DNA from: Paenibacillus sp. J5C2022
GTDB lineage: Bacteria > Bacillota > Bacilli > Paenibacillales > Paenibacillaceae
NCBI RefSeq assembly: GCF_025567625.1
Contig: NZ_JAOQJC010000002.1
Span: 1 to 64,000 of the forward strand
DNA: 64,000 nucleotides
Reading direction: 5' to 3'
The notes under the pieces are model-generated. The model was not told the origin of the DNA. It saw only the letters and a list, made by a program, of their open reading frames with translations, and did not search any database. The translations under genes and the position numbers were made by a program. Numbering within the stretch: position 1 is the stretch's first letter; each line of letters opens with the position of its first letter. Shown in pieces: positions 36,501-44,831 of this stretch.

Positions 36501-37418
36501 GGTCATGCCGGGGCCGACAGCCGTTACCGCACCTGTCGAATCTACCGTAGCGACCGAAGGATCGCTGCTGACGAATGCAGTGCCTGCTGTGACTTGCTGC
36601 AGAGCGGAGGCGCCGGCCATCGTGGCGAACGCTTCCGCTTGCCGCTGTTGTCCGACGGCCATCCCGGCCAGTCCGCTTATCTCAAGCAAGACTGGATCGG
36701 CGTCATGGTAGATGGCGCTTAGTTGATCGAAATAGACCGTTCCGCTATTTTTGTTGTTGTCGTCGAGCTCCGCTATGTACACTTGCCTCAGCTTGATCGG
36801 ACCCGGCAATTGGTCGGGGACGTCTGCGGTTACATAGCGCCAGCCGTGCCAATTGAACTGCCGGACTTCCGTGAAGCTGATATAATGCGTCTTGCTGTCG
36901 GCATCCTGCAGCAGGCCGCGCAGCCAATGCTTGTTGCCGTCGCCGTATACCCACATCCCGATTTTGGAAGGCGAGCCATCCAGCACTTTGCCGCTGCTGC
37001 CGTTGAAATGCATATAAGCGGCGGATGTGCCGGACGTGCCGGTGAAGTCATAACTGAACTTGCCGGCATAATGCCCGTACATGACAGGGCCCGGCCTTGC
37101 GTCAAGCTCCAACATTGTTGAGTCTGGAACCGTTCGAACGCCTGAAGTGGTAATGTCTCCGATATCCTCGAAGTCTTCGATGATGACGGCATGCGCGAGA
37201 GGCGAAGAGATCAATGAAGGCGCTTCCGTAAGAAGCTGAGGCTGTCCATATACATTGTCCGTCACCGTGCTGCTGTCGGACTTCACTGTTTCTTCAGCAT
37301 TCACCGTCTGGGAAGCGCTTTCGGCAAGTGGCGTAATGGGGAATAAAGCCGCCCATAGAATAGCCGTTGCGACAAGCAAGGGGAGCCACGGCTGAAGCTG
37401 TAACCATAATTTCAACAC
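33558..37418 (-). CDS. SLH-anchored GHL10-type glycosidase with bacterial Ig domains
   Basis: A 1286-aa secreted wall protein. Order: signal peptide (1-33), a beta-sandwich region (to about 240), three BIG2 Ig domains (about 245-500, each with SSDPSVATVD-like strands), then a GHL10/DUF187-type glycosidase barrel (about 508-850). The barrel is seen in RELRAAWIASVENIDWP, NAIIVQIKPTADAFYPS and FHAWFNPYRIS. An Fn3 domain, another BIG2 domain, an Asp/Gly linker and three S-layer homology repeats follow (DITGHWAKQAI, DWAADAVRRAVKAGLINGY). SLH repeats bind pyruvylated wall polymer. The GTG start at 37418 has AAAGG seven bases upstream. It is monocistronic and divergent from the germination operon. 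The substrate is unknown. Confidence 0.88.
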   Translation of the reverse strand: MLKLWLQLQPWLPLLVATAILWAALFPITPLAESASQTVNAEETVKSDSSTVTDNVYGQPQLLTEAPSLISSPLAHAVIIEDFEDIGDITTSGVRTVPDSTMLELDARPGPVMYGHYAGKFSYDFTGTSGTSAAYMHFNGSSGKVLDGSPSKIGMWVYGDGNKHWLRGLLQDADSKTHYISFTEVRQFNWHGWRYVTADVPDQLPGPIKLRQVYIAELDDNNKNSGTVYFDQLSAIYHDADPVLLEISGLAGMAVGQQRQAEAFATMAGASALQQVTAGTAFVSSDPSVATVDSTGAVTAVGPGMTAISAEYAGLQASYMLSVGDSAAALLGIELMGSTHLETGAMEQLQAVAFYEGNPDGMALSPETANIAFASSDTSVATVDGNGVIIAVGEGSSIISAEWQGRSFSYGLNVTDPVPVLQSIRIADLTPLTAGESKSLRVMAAYTLLEEEVDVTAQASYTSSNPAVADVNEDGLVSAHAAGTTRIRAVFEDKLIDYLLIVFAEQLPQKRELRAAWIASVENIDWPQKGVTTEEEQKSDFRALLDELAATGINAIIVQIKPTADAFYPSSYAPWSEWLTGVQGQDPGYDPLAFMIEEAQARNMEFHAWFNPYRISMTDNWDNLVEGHPAKQHPDWVEAYGGKLYFNPGVPEAKQYVIDSVMEVVNGYDIDAVHFDDYFYPYPASGDFPDEEEYLAYRGEFDDKAAWRRNNVDSLIEALSEDIKSSKPHVKFGISPFGIWRNKGSDPSGSDTNGLQSYDALNADTKRWVEEGWLDYIAPQDYWHFGYGPAAYEKVLEWWRQVTSGRNVHLYVGQAMYRVDTSWEDPEEIYNQIKYNRSFQDDIDGSMFFSANSVLANPHGMRDRMTDELYRYPALPPTMPWIDHEAPAAPTLSAAPAADGVTLQWQDAPEDSSASYYVLYRQSGLTAPDITNPGNMVAKVRKQADSDVQTFIDTSIMPGTDYTYTVTALDRLHNESEASNAIAAPILTGIAVSGKKSLRTGQSDQLQVTGMLRGGNDIPILEGVSFSSSNSDVLAVSDSGKTTALRYGKSVITATYGSLSDQHEVDVFLPSYPGPVPSPNPDDGDDGDDGDNPDDGGTDDTGNYAEPSFKDITGHWAKQAILRAAKLGIAEGFQDGSFRPEKQVTRAEFITLLMRAFPDRGKAEGELAFADAKLIPDWAADAVRRAVKAGLINGYDDGTFRPDQPITRSEIATLAVRLLELEPVKEAKLPFSDADDAPVWAQGYIAAAVEAGIMKGRGGNRFAPGELAKRSEAVVVLLALLDNESR

Positions 37419-37707
37419 ATCACAACCTTTCTAAAATAATGTTTCGAAATAAAATTTCAATATAACTTTGTGTTTTAGTATAAAATTTTCAAATACATTT
37501 GTATATCGTGAAAATAGTCCCTTTTTATTTCCATACGCAAGGCTTATTGCTCGCAAAATGCGACACTAAACATCCTTATTCTGTAAGCCGGCAGAACTAA
37601 TAATGTCGAAACTTTCGCATTGGCATATTTCTTCCAACTGAGGGGGAAGCTAACGGAGTCGGGCTGGATTATTTTTCATTGCACAGGATCGTCTGGGGGG
37701 GATAGGA
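37419..37707. other. Shared intergenic region of glycosidase and germination operon
   Basis: About 290 bases, the first 120 very A/T-rich (stretches such as TATAAAATTTTCAAATACAT). No sigma-G-type or operator element could be assigned with confidence. The gerB-like start is preceded by GGGGGGGATAGGA. Confidence 0.4.
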
Positions 37708-38796
37708 GTGGAGGCAACGTTTTCTAATAAGCAGATGACATTTCTGCTATTGCTATCGCTCGGCATATCCAATCATGTCATCGTCATTCCGCATCTGCTT
37801 CAAGCGGCTGGACGAGACGCATGGATGAGCATTCTGGTTACATATGTATTCCTTATCGCTTGGAGCTTGCTGCTGCACAAGGTGATAAAGTCCATGAAGC
37901 ACAATTCGATGATCCCATGGCTGCAATCGCGCGTAGGGCGCGCAGGATACTGGATAATCGGCGGTTCCATGGCTTGCTACTTTCTACTGATGGGTCTCAT
38001 TATCGTGTACGATACAACCAAAAATGTGAGCATTTACTTTCTTCCCAATACCCCTATCGAAGTGACCATCGTCTGCTTCGTGCTGGTCGCGTACGGCGCA
38101 GCCAGAACGGGGCTGAAGACGATTGTATTCGTAGCGGCCGTTACGCTTCCCATCGTCTGGATGCTGGGTGTAGCCGTGTCGCTTATGACGAAAGGAAGCA
38201 AGCAGTATGGCTTGCTGCTTCCTCTCTTCTCGGATGGTTACATGCCATACTTATATGGCGGGATTATCGTATTCGGCGGCAGTATTGATTTCATTGCCCT
38301 GCTGATGCTGCAGCACCGGATGGAGAAGCCCATTAAGTATGGCACAGTATTTGTCATGCTGTCTCTGCTTGTGGGATTGATTCTAGGGCCGTGCATGGGT
38401 TCGCTGGCGGCGTTCGGTCCTGCTGCTGCAAGCAATCTTCGCTTTCCCGCGTTTGAGCAATGGCGGCTCGTCATTATCGGCAGATATATCAATCATGTTG
38501 ATTTCCTGGCCGCGTTCCAGCTTATGGCGGGAAGCCTGGTGCGTGCGGCTCTGTGCATTCACGTCTGGAGTGAACTGATAGGCAGTCAATTGTCTGCGAA
38601 GAAGCGTCAGTTCGTCATCATCGGTGGAGCATTGCTCATGGCGCTGCCTTCTCTGCTCAAGCCCGGCGATATTTTGGTTCAAAGCGTCATGCACCGCTAT
38701 TATTATATGTTGTCGCTCCTGTACGGAGTGTTGTTCGTAGCCGTTCTGTATGCTGTATCCCACATACAGCCAAGGAAGGGGGAATTGGAGAAGTGA
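37708..38796 (+). CDS. Spore germination permease-like protein, GerAB family
   Basis: A 362-aa membrane protein with about ten helices, the B subunit of a GerA-type nutrient germinant receptor (amino-acid-permease fold). The N-terminus TFSNKQMTFLLLLSLGISNH and the region PWLQSRVGRAGYWIIG match the family. The GTG start at 37708 follows a G-rich ribosome site. The stop overlaps the next start (GTGA), so the A subunit is coupled. It should sit in the inner membrane of the spore and bind or pass the germinant; which nutrient is unknown. Order here is B, A, C. Confidence 0.93.
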   Translation: MEATFSNKQMTFLLLLSLGISNHVIVIPHLLQAAGRDAWMSILVTYVFLIAWSLLLHKVIKSMKHNSMIPWLQSRVGRAGYWIIGGSMACYFLLMGLIIVYDTTKNVSIYFLPNTPIEVTIVCFVLVAYGAARTGLKTIVFVAAVTLPIVWMLGVAVSLMTKGSKQYGLLLPLFSDGYMPYLYGGIIVFGGSIDFIALLMLQHRMEKPIKYGTVFVMLSLLVGLILGPCMGSLAAFGPAAASNLRFPAFEQWRLVIIGRYINHVDFLAAFQLMAGSLVRAALCIHVWSELIGSQLSAKKRQFVIIGGALLMALPSLLKPGDILVQSVMHRYYYMLSLLYGVLFVAVLYAVSHIQPRKGELEK

Positions 38797-40277
38797 AGAG
38801 GAATCAGAAGGAAGAGATGCTGTATGCCGACATGGAAGTGTTGCTTCAGGAAGGGAGCTTAACGCTGTCTGCGTTGAAGCTGCAGCTTGCTTTGTATGCC
38901 GACGTTCACTTTCCCCCCCTTCCACAAGTGGACAAGGCGGACAAGCTGACCGCTCTGTACTGCCAAGGGATGACGGACAAGGTGCAGTTGAACGAATATT
39001 TCGTACGCATATGCCAATTTGTCTCGAATGCCGAAGCGCATCCGGAGAGCCCCGATCCAACGGGAGAATATCATGAGCTTCCGCTTATTGAACAAGTCTA
39101 CTCCTTTAACGGCATGATGGAAGAGCTGTTCTCGGGAAGCTTCATCCTCTATATAGAGGGATCAACGTACTTCTGGTCGGTGGACGTGTCGAAAGTCCCC
39201 CAGCGCTCGATTGAGGAATCCAATACGGAAATATCCATTAAAGGACCGAAGGATGCATTCACGGAGGATATTTATACGAACATATCTCTCATTCGGAAAA
39301 GGCTGCATACGGGGCTGTTGTTTTGCGAGGAATTCGAAATCGGCAGCTTGAGCAAAACGAGCGTAGCTCTGTTGTATTTGCAGGACAGAACGAAGCCGGA
39401 GATCGTAGCGGAAGCAAGAAAGCGTCTCGAAACAATGGAGACGGAAAGCCTGCTAAGCAGCGGTCAATTGGAGCAATGGCTGTCTGACAGAACCTTCTCC
39501 CTTGTGCCGCTCATTGATTATATCGGCAGGCCGGATTATATCGTGGATACACTGCTGCGAGGCAGATTCGCCGTCATTGTCGACGGATCGCCCATGGCAT
39601 TGCTCGGCCCGAGCAACTTCCTGGAGTTGCTCAAGACGCCTGAGGATACGCATTTCCCTTATTATTATGTGATGATCCAGCGTCTGCTGCGTCTGTTTGG
39701 CTTGCTGCTCAGCATTTTGCTCCCGGGCTTCTGGATTGCGATTGCAACCGTCAATTTGGACCAGCTTCCGTTCTCGCTTGTGTCCACCGTCGTCATTTCT
39801 CGTGAGGGAGTTCCGCTCCCTACCTTCCTGGAAGCGTTCATGCTGCTGTTCCTGTTCGAGCTGCTGAGGGAAGCGGGCATAAGGCTGCCGAAGGCGGTCG
39901 GACAGACGATCGGCATCGTCGGCGGCCTTATTATCGGCGATTCCCTTATAAGGGCCGGCCTTGCCTCCCCGACATTGCTCGTTGTAATTGCCATCTCTGC
40001 GGTAGCTACATTCGCTTTAGTGAATCAGTCGCTCTCCGGCAGCGTCAGCTTGCTAAGAGTGGTGATCATGATCGTATCCGCCTATCTGGGCATATACGGT
40101 TTTATTCTGGCGATGTTCGCCATATTGATCTACCTGTGCAGGATGGAGACATTCGGACTTCCTTATCTTGAACCAATAGTGTCGCTGCGCTTCCGGGAAT
40201 GGCTGTCGGCCTTCTTGGTCAATCCGCTCAAGCGCAAGCGATTCGCCGCAGATATGCTGAAGAAGAAGAAGGGGTGA
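38793..40277 (+). CDS. Spore germination protein, GerAA family
   Basis: A 494-aa A subunit of the germinant receptor. The N-terminal soluble half contains NAIVDGSP-type features (here RFAVIVDGSPMALLGPSNFL) and the FNGMMEELFSGSFILYIEG strand. The C-terminal half has about five helices, including RLFGLLLSILLPGFWIAI and EAGIRLPKAVGQTIGIVGG. A GTG start at 38793 lies inside the stop of the B gene, giving a four-base overlap. It partners with the permease-like and lipoprotein subunits encoded on either side. Confidence 0.94.
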   Translation: MKRNQKEEMLYADMEVLLQEGSLTLSALKLQLALYADVHFPPLPQVDKADKLTALYCQGMTDKVQLNEYFVRICQFVSNAEAHPESPDPTGEYHELPLIEQVYSFNGMMEELFSGSFILYIEGSTYFWSVDVSKVPQRSIEESNTEISIKGPKDAFTEDIYTNISLIRKRLHTGLLFCEEFEIGSLSKTSVALLYLQDRTKPEIVAEARKRLETMETESLLSSGQLEQWLSDRTFSLVPLIDYIGRPDYIVDTLLRGRFAVIVDGSPMALLGPSNFLELLKTPEDTHFPYYYVMIQRLLRLFGLLLSILLPGFWIAIATVNLDQLPFSLVSTVVISREGVPLPTFLEAFMLLFLFELLREAGIRLPKAVGQTIGIVGGLIIGDSLIRAGLASPTLLVVIAISAVATFALVNQSLSGSVSLLRVVIMIVSAYLGIYGFILAMFAILIYLCRMETFGLPYLEPIVSLRFREWLSAFLVNPLKRKRFAADMLKKKKG

Positions 40278-40283
40278 ACGGGA

Positions 40284-41453
40284 GTGCGACGGTACATGTT
40301 GATAGCGGCGGTCTTTGCGGCGGTCGCTTTATTGACAGGCAGCTGCGATACGGATACGAAGGATATCGAGAAGTTGAATTATGCCACCACGATCGGGGTC
40401 GACTTCAAGGATGGAAAGTACATCGGCTACGTGCAGTTCGTCAACCTGCCTTCCATTGCGAAGCAAGCCGACGGCAAGAAGGAATCGGCGAAAATATGGA
40501 TCGGGAAAGGGAAAGGTGAAACGTTCGAGGAGTCGTTTTTTGATATTTATCGCACTTCGCAGGAAAGAATTTTTTGGGGGCACTTGACGGCTATCGTCAT
40601 TAGCGAGTCAGCCATCAAGCAAGGAATCGAATCGATCTATGACAGCTTCAGCCGCTATTATGAATTCCGCTTGACGCCTTGGGTGTTCGGAACGAGAGCG
40701 TCTGTCGAAGATATATTGAACGCAAAGGGATTCTATGAGCAATCGCCACTCAGCACGATCCTCCATGATCCGGAGGGCATCTATTCGCAATCGTCACAGA
40801 TCCGTTCCATCCGGCTTCACAGGTTGATGAGCCAAGTGAACGAACCGGCCTATACGACCGCTATACCTACACTGACTATGAATAAAAAAGCTTGGACGAA
40901 TAATGGCAAGATGGAGCCAAAGCTAATGATTGACGGTGCCATCTTTTTGGAGAATGAGAAATATATGGGATACATCCCGCTCAAGCAGCTGCTGGGACTG
41001 CGCTGGATACAGCCACAGACGATAAGGGCGGCGATAGAAGTGCCCAGTGTGAAAAATCCGACGGTCGTCATGATTGTAGACAAGCCGAAAACCAAGTTAA
41101 CGATGCTGTCAGATGGGGATAAACCTCAATTTTCGATCAACTTAAAGGCGTCGGGATATATTACGAACCGTTCGAAAAATCAGATGCTGCAGTCGCTAGA
41201 GATGGATAAAGCGACAGAGGAGGCGATTGCAAAGCAGATTCAGGAAACCTACGACAAGGCAAGAGCAAAGGGAATCGACATCTACAATTTCCAATACCAA
41301 ATGTTCCGTTATCACAACCGATTGTGGAAATCGCGTCATCTTAGCCACAAAAAATTGATAGCAAAAGATACGGTCAAGAATATTTCAGTGCGCATAAAGG
41401 TGAAGCATACAAGCTCCGAGAAAAATACGCGGGTGCAGCAGGAAAAAGAATAG
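40284..41453 (+). CDS. Spore germination lipoprotein, Ger(x)C family
   Basis: A 389-aa lipoprotein, C subunit of the receptor. The signal peptide ends in a lipobox, LLTGSC with Cys21. The following regions match the family: NYATTIGVDFKDGKYIGYVQ, FFDIYRTSQERIFWGHLTAI, and the C-terminal helix ATEEAIAKQIQETYDKARAK followed by GIDIYNFQY. GTG 40284 is the start (GTGCGACGGTACATG), with GGGGTGAACGGGA upstream. It follows gerA by six bases and ends the operon. Confidence 0.93.
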   Translation: MRRYMLIAAVFAAVALLTGSCDTDTKDIEKLNYATTIGVDFKDGKYIGYVQFVNLPSIAKQADGKKESAKIWIGKGKGETFEESFFDIYRTSQERIFWGHLTAIVISESAIKQGIESIYDSFSRYYEFRLTPWVFGTRASVEDILNAKGFYEQSPLSTILHDPEGIYSQSSQIRSIRLHRLMSQVNEPAYTTAIPTLTMNKKAWTNNGKMEPKLMIDGAIFLENEKYMGYIPLKQLLGLRWIQPQTIRAAIEVPSVKNPTVVMIVDKPKTKLTMLSDGDKPQFSINLKASGYITNRSKNQMLQSLEMDKATEEAIAKQIQETYDKARAKGIDIYNFQYQMFRYHNRLWKSRHLSHKKLIAKDTVKNISVRIKVKHTSSEKNTRVQQEKE

Positions 41454-41507
41454 TCAGGGAAGTGGCCTGCGACAGCTCGATGCCGCAGATCACTGGCACG
41501 CATTGAT

Positions 41508-41594
41508 TTACAGCTGCTTCATCAACTGAAGCAAAGCTAGAGAGGCGTCCGCAAGCGTAACCTGAGCGTTCCCTGTGAAGCTGCCGTCTGTCAT
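41508..41594 (-). other. Possible 28-codon remnant downstream of the AraC gene
   Basis: The minus strand encodes MTDGSFTGNAQVTLADASLA and then LLQLMKQL before a stop. It looks like the C-terminal end of a larger secreted or wall protein rather than a free peptide: there is no ribosome site, and the AraC stop codon is eight bases upstream of the ATG. A 7-bp hairpin (TGCTTCA / TGAAGCA, 41515-41533) lies within it and may be the terminator of the convergent genes. Confidence 0.3.
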
Positions 41595-41601
41595 CGCGGT
41601 G

Positions 41602-42390
41602 TCAAAAATGTCTTCCCGATGCGATAAAGTCCGAAGGCGTCATGCCGGTTATTCTCTTGAACATGCGGAAGAAGTAAGAGGCGTCGTAATAGCCCAGGTA
41701 TTGAGAGATAACCGATACGCTCATATCCGAATTGCTTAGCAAATTGCAAGCCTCCATAATTCGCAGGTGGTGCATGTAACGAATCGGGGTCTGACCATAC
41801 ACTTCCTTGAAGAGGGCCGTTGTGTAGCCCGGCGATCGCTGGATGAGCGACGCAAGCCGTTCAAGCTCGATCGGCTCGCGGTAATGGTCCAGCAGATAAG
41901 CATTGATCGTCTCCGCGAAGATCATTCTGCTGGGCGCCAGCTCCGGATTGTCAAGCGCATGGCCCAGCAAGCCGATCAATTCCTGAACGATGCCCTCGCA
42001 CACCCACTTCCGGTATCGCTTGCTTCCTCTCCATTCATCGATCATGCGGCGGAACCGACTGTGAACGTATTGGAAGTTGCTTATTTTCACCTTGAGAGCT
42101 TTCCCTTCATTCAGGTAGGGTATAGCTTGTTCGCCGGATTCGCCGCTCTCTGCTGTAAATAGCAGAGTATGCTTCTGATGCAAGGTATCGGCATAATTGC
42201 TGCCTTCACGTAGCGTGGCTTGCGGTATGAACAGAAAATCGCCCCGCTCTGCGATCATTTCCGTTCCGTTCAGCACATATCGAACCTTCCCGTCCTGCAC
42301 GAGCACGAATATATGGCATGTCATGACTTCGGGATGAGTCCGCCAATTGGGAATGCGATCGTCATAATTCGCGCTATGGATGTTAATCAT
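41602..42390 (-). CDS. AraC-family regulator, divergent from a sulfatase
   Basis: A 262-aa regulator with an N-terminal cupin-type sensing domain (about 1-125; VLNGTEMIAERGDFLFIPQ) and a C-terminal pair of helix-turn-helix motifs. The first is IELERLASLIQRSPGYTTAL followed by FKEVYGQTPIRY. The second is VSVISQYLGYYDASYFFRMF then KRITGMTPSDF. The frame opens at 42420, but ATG 42390 has GGAGGAG eight bases ahead. It is divergent from the sulfatase gene across 145 bases containing two direct repeats, probably its binding site. The inducer is likely a sulfated or related sugar; this is an inference from the neighbour. Confidence 0.92.
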   Translation of the reverse strand: MINIHSANYDDRIPNWRTHPEVMTCHIFVLVQDGKVRYVLNGTEMIAERGDFLFIPQATLREGSNYADTLHQKHTLLFTAESGESGEQAIPYLNEGKALKVKISNFQYVHSRFRRMIDEWRGSKRYRKWVCEGIVQELIGLLGHALDNPELAPSRMIFAETINAYLLDHYREPIELERLASLIQRSPGYTTALFKEVYGQTPIRYMHHLRIMEACNLLSNSDMSVSVISQYLGYYDASYFFRMFKRITGMTPSDFIASGRHF

Positions 42391-42436
42391 CAATTCTCCT
42401 CCTTCGGAGCCTATTGTCAATTGTGATACTTCATAT

Positions 42437-42491
42437 TGGAATTGTACAACTGCAAATGGAATTGTACGTGGACGATTCCCGGAACTATAAA
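42437..42491 (+). promoter_or_regulatory. Direct-repeat operator overlapping the sulfatase promoter
   Basis: TGGAATTGTAC occurs at 42437-42447 and again at 42457-42467, exactly 20 bases apart. The second copy overlaps the -35 TTGTAC (42462-42467), which is followed by an 18-base spacer and TATAAA (42486-42491). Tandem half-sites with the proximal one touching the -35 are typical of AraC-type activation. Confidence 0.65.
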
Positions 42492-42535
42492 TTATGATGA
42501 ATCCATATTGATAAGCAGGAAGGGGAAATGTACAA

Positions 42536-43996
42536 ATGAGAGTATTGCTTCTTGATCTGGATGCGACAAGACCCGATCATCTGGGCTGTTACGGCTATCA
42601 CCGGAACACATCGCCCAATATTGACAGGATAGCGGCCGGTGGCGTTCGCTTCAATAACTATTATACATCGGATGCGCCGTGCTTTCCTTCCCGGACTGCA
42701 CTGATGACGGGCCGCTTCGGCATTCACAATGGCGTCGTCGGACACGGCGGTACTGGTGCGGATGTCCGCCACGACGGGCCGAGCCGCGACTTCCGCTCAA
42801 GTCTGGACTGGGAGAGCTTCCCGTCCTTGTTCCGCAGGGCGGGCATGAGGACAGCGCTGGTCAGTCCTTTCGGAGAGCGGCATTCCGCCTATACGTTCTA
42901 TGCCGGATTCAATGAAATCCACAATCATGGCGGCGGCGGTGCGGAGTCTGCCGAAGAAGTGAACCCCGTCGTACTGGACTGGATCGAGCGCAATGCGTCG
43001 GATGACAACTGGATGCTGTATGTCAATTACTGGGACCCGCATACCCCATACCGCGCGCCGGAGTCCTTCGGCAATCCATTCCAGAACGATCCGCTTCCAG
43101 AGTGGATTACGGAAGAAGTGTTGGAGCAGCATATACGTCATGTCGGTCCGCACGGGGCGAACGAGATCAATATGTACGACAATGCGACGTTCCCTCAATT
43201 CCCACGCCATCCCGGCGAGATCAAGTCCATGGCCGATCTGCGCAAGATGATTGACGGCTATGACTGCGGCATCCGGCATATGGACGAGCATATCGGGCAG
43301 CTGTTCCAAGCGCTGGAGAACAAAGGGGTGCTGGATGATCTGTATATTATTATTACCGCGGATCATGGCGAGAATATGGGGGAACTAGGCCTCTACGGCG
43401 AGCATGGCACGGCCGATCACTTCACTTGCCGCATTCCGATGATTATGAAGGGACCCGGGCTGCAAGCAGGCTTGGCGGACGACGGATTGCATTACCATCT
43501 GGATCTGCTGCCGACAATGGCGGAAGTGATGGGAATGAAGCCTGCCGCCAGATGGGACGGAAGAAGCTATGCAGACACGCTGCTCAAAGGCGAGGATACC
43601 GGCCGAGACTTCGTCGTCGTCTCGCAATGCGCCCACGTATGCCAGCGCAGCGTCCGGTTCGGCGACTGGATCTATATCCGCACCTATCATGACGGCTATC
43701 ATCTCTTCGAGAAGGAAATGCTGTTCAATCTTGTGGATGATTATCATCAGCAGCACAATCTGGCGAAGGAACGTCCGGATCTGTGCAAGGAAGCCGTCTA
43801 TTATTTGAACGAGTGGCATGACGAGATGATGAGCACGATGGAGCATGATGTCGACCCGCTCTGGACCGTCATGAAGGAAGGCGGACCTTATCATGCGAAG
43901 GGCCATCTCCCCAAGTATGTCGAACGGCTAAGAGCGACGGGCCGCAGCGAAGGAGCGGAGGAGCTGATCAAGCGCCATCCGCGAGAGATGGCCTGA
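42536..43996 (+). CDS. Type I sulfatase
   Basis: A 486-aa cytoplasmic sulfatase (no signal peptide). The formylglycine site is Cys49 in DAPCFPSRTALMTGR, matching CxPSR. The metal-site Asp residues lie in LLLDLDATRPDHLGCYGY, and the later metal loop is ITADHGENMGE with LYGEHGTADHF. The enzyme hydrolyses a sulfate ester after Cys is converted to formylglycine; no maturase (anSME or FGE) gene is in this window. The ATG at 42536 follows GGAAGGGGAAATGTACAA. It is monocistronic and divergent from the AraC regulator, with direct repeats between them. The sulfated substrate is unknown. Confidence 0.92.
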   Translation: MRVLLLDLDATRPDHLGCYGYHRNTSPNIDRIAAGGVRFNNYYTSDAPCFPSRTALMTGRFGIHNGVVGHGGTGADVRHDGPSRDFRSSLDWESFPSLFRRAGMRTALVSPFGERHSAYTFYAGFNEIHNHGGGGAESAEEVNPVVLDWIERNASDDNWMLYVNYWDPHTPYRAPESFGNPFQNDPLPEWITEEVLEQHIRHVGPHGANEINMYDNATFPQFPRHPGEIKSMADLRKMIDGYDCGIRHMDEHIGQLFQALENKGVLDDLYIIITADHGENMGELGLYGEHGTADHFTCRIPMIMKGPGLQAGLADDGLHYHLDLLPTMAEVMGMKPAARWDGRSYADTLLKGEDTGRDFVVVSQCAHVCQRSVRFGDWIYIRTYHDGYHLFEKEMLFNLVDDYHQQHNLAKERPDLCKEAVYYLNEWHDEMMSTMEHDVDPLWTVMKEGGPYHAKGHLPKYVERLRATGRSEGAEELIKRHPREMA

Positions 43997-44023
43997 CAGC
44001 GGCGGAGCTAGCGCATCCCGATT

Positions 44024-44048
44024 GAAGAGGGCTAACCCCCTCTTCTTT
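44024..44048. terminator. Hairpin between convergent genes
   Basis: GAAGAGGG (44024-44031) pairs with CCCTCTTC (44038-44045), loop of six bases, then TTTCC. It lies between the sulfatase and the convergent TetR gene. Confidence 0.6.
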
Positions 44049-44055
44049 CCTATCG

Positions 44056-44664
44056 TCAAGATCGGCGCTCGATTTTAATGGATACGAGATTCTGTCTGTC
44101 GCTATTGACAATATAGAGCAGTTGCTCCGCCATGTAGCCGGAGGAATATCGGAAGCCTCCGGTTACCCAATACATCAGGATGCCGATGAGGGCATAGGAA
44201 TGATGGTAGACGTAAAGGTTCATATCGATCTCCTTCTGCTCCTCCGGGAAGTGGAATTGGAATTCATGCAACAACATATGCTGAATGCTCTGACACAGAC
44301 GTTCCTGAAATCCGGTGTTGGATTCTCTGTCCAGGAGCAGCGAGAATATAGGGCGGTTTGCTTCGACATAATGAAATATTTTGATAGTGTGATGCGTTAA
44401 CAGGTCCACTTGCAGCTGATCCTTGTTCTCGTAAGGCTTCCGGAATGCGGACATAAAGCCTTGAATCGTATCGTTCATTATTTCCTCAAGCAAGTCGTCC
44501 TTATGCTGATAATGGGCATAGAAGGTTCCCCTGTTGTAATTGGCTTGCCTGCATATTTCGGTAATGGTGATGCTGCGGAAAGGCTTGTCCGTCATCAGCT
44601 CCACCAGCGCTTCCTTTAACGCGCTCTTCGTCCGGACTATTCTTCGGTCCGTCTGAGTTGGCAT
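44056..44664 (-). CDS. TetR-family regulator
   Basis: A 202-aa regulator. Helix-turn-helix at about 9-55: RTKSALKEALVELMTDKPFR, then SITITEICRQANYNRGTFYA. The larger C-terminal ligand-binding region (about 70-190) is helical. The ATG at 44664 follows AGGGGGACTTGTG. It is divergent from an SDR gene with 167 bases between them. Two near-identical elements, TACAATAGATGA (44708-44719) and TACAATCTATGA (44737-44748), lie in that gap and may be its binding site. The ligand is unknown. Confidence 0.9.
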   Translation of the reverse strand: MPTQTDRRIVRTKSALKEALVELMTDKPFRSITITEICRQANYNRGTFYAHYQHKDDLLEEIMNDTIQGFMSAFRKPYENKDQLQVDLLTHHTIKIFHYVEANRPIFSLLLDRESNTGFQERLCQSIQHMLLHEFQFHFPEEQKEIDMNLYVYHHSYALIGILMYWVTGGFRYSSGYMAEQLLYIVNSDRQNLVSIKIERRS

Positions 44665-44759
44665 CGCACAAGTCCCCCTGACTTTGTTCGTTTTTCCTCC
44701 CTAACCATACAATAGATGAGAAGATGCATGTTACCGTACAATCTATGAAGGTTTGTTGA

Positions 44760-44788
44760 TTGAAAGCGGTTTATGACCATTATATAAT
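44760..44788 (+). promoter_or_regulatory. Promoter of the SDR gene at 44832
   Basis: TTGAAA (44760-44765), a 17-base spacer and TATAAT (44783-44788). It lies just downstream of the two TACAAT-type repeats, so a TetR repressor bound there could block it. Confidence 0.7.
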
Positions 44789-44831
44789 GAACATGTGTTC
44801 AAAATCCAACAACTGTTTTGGAGGGGTACAG

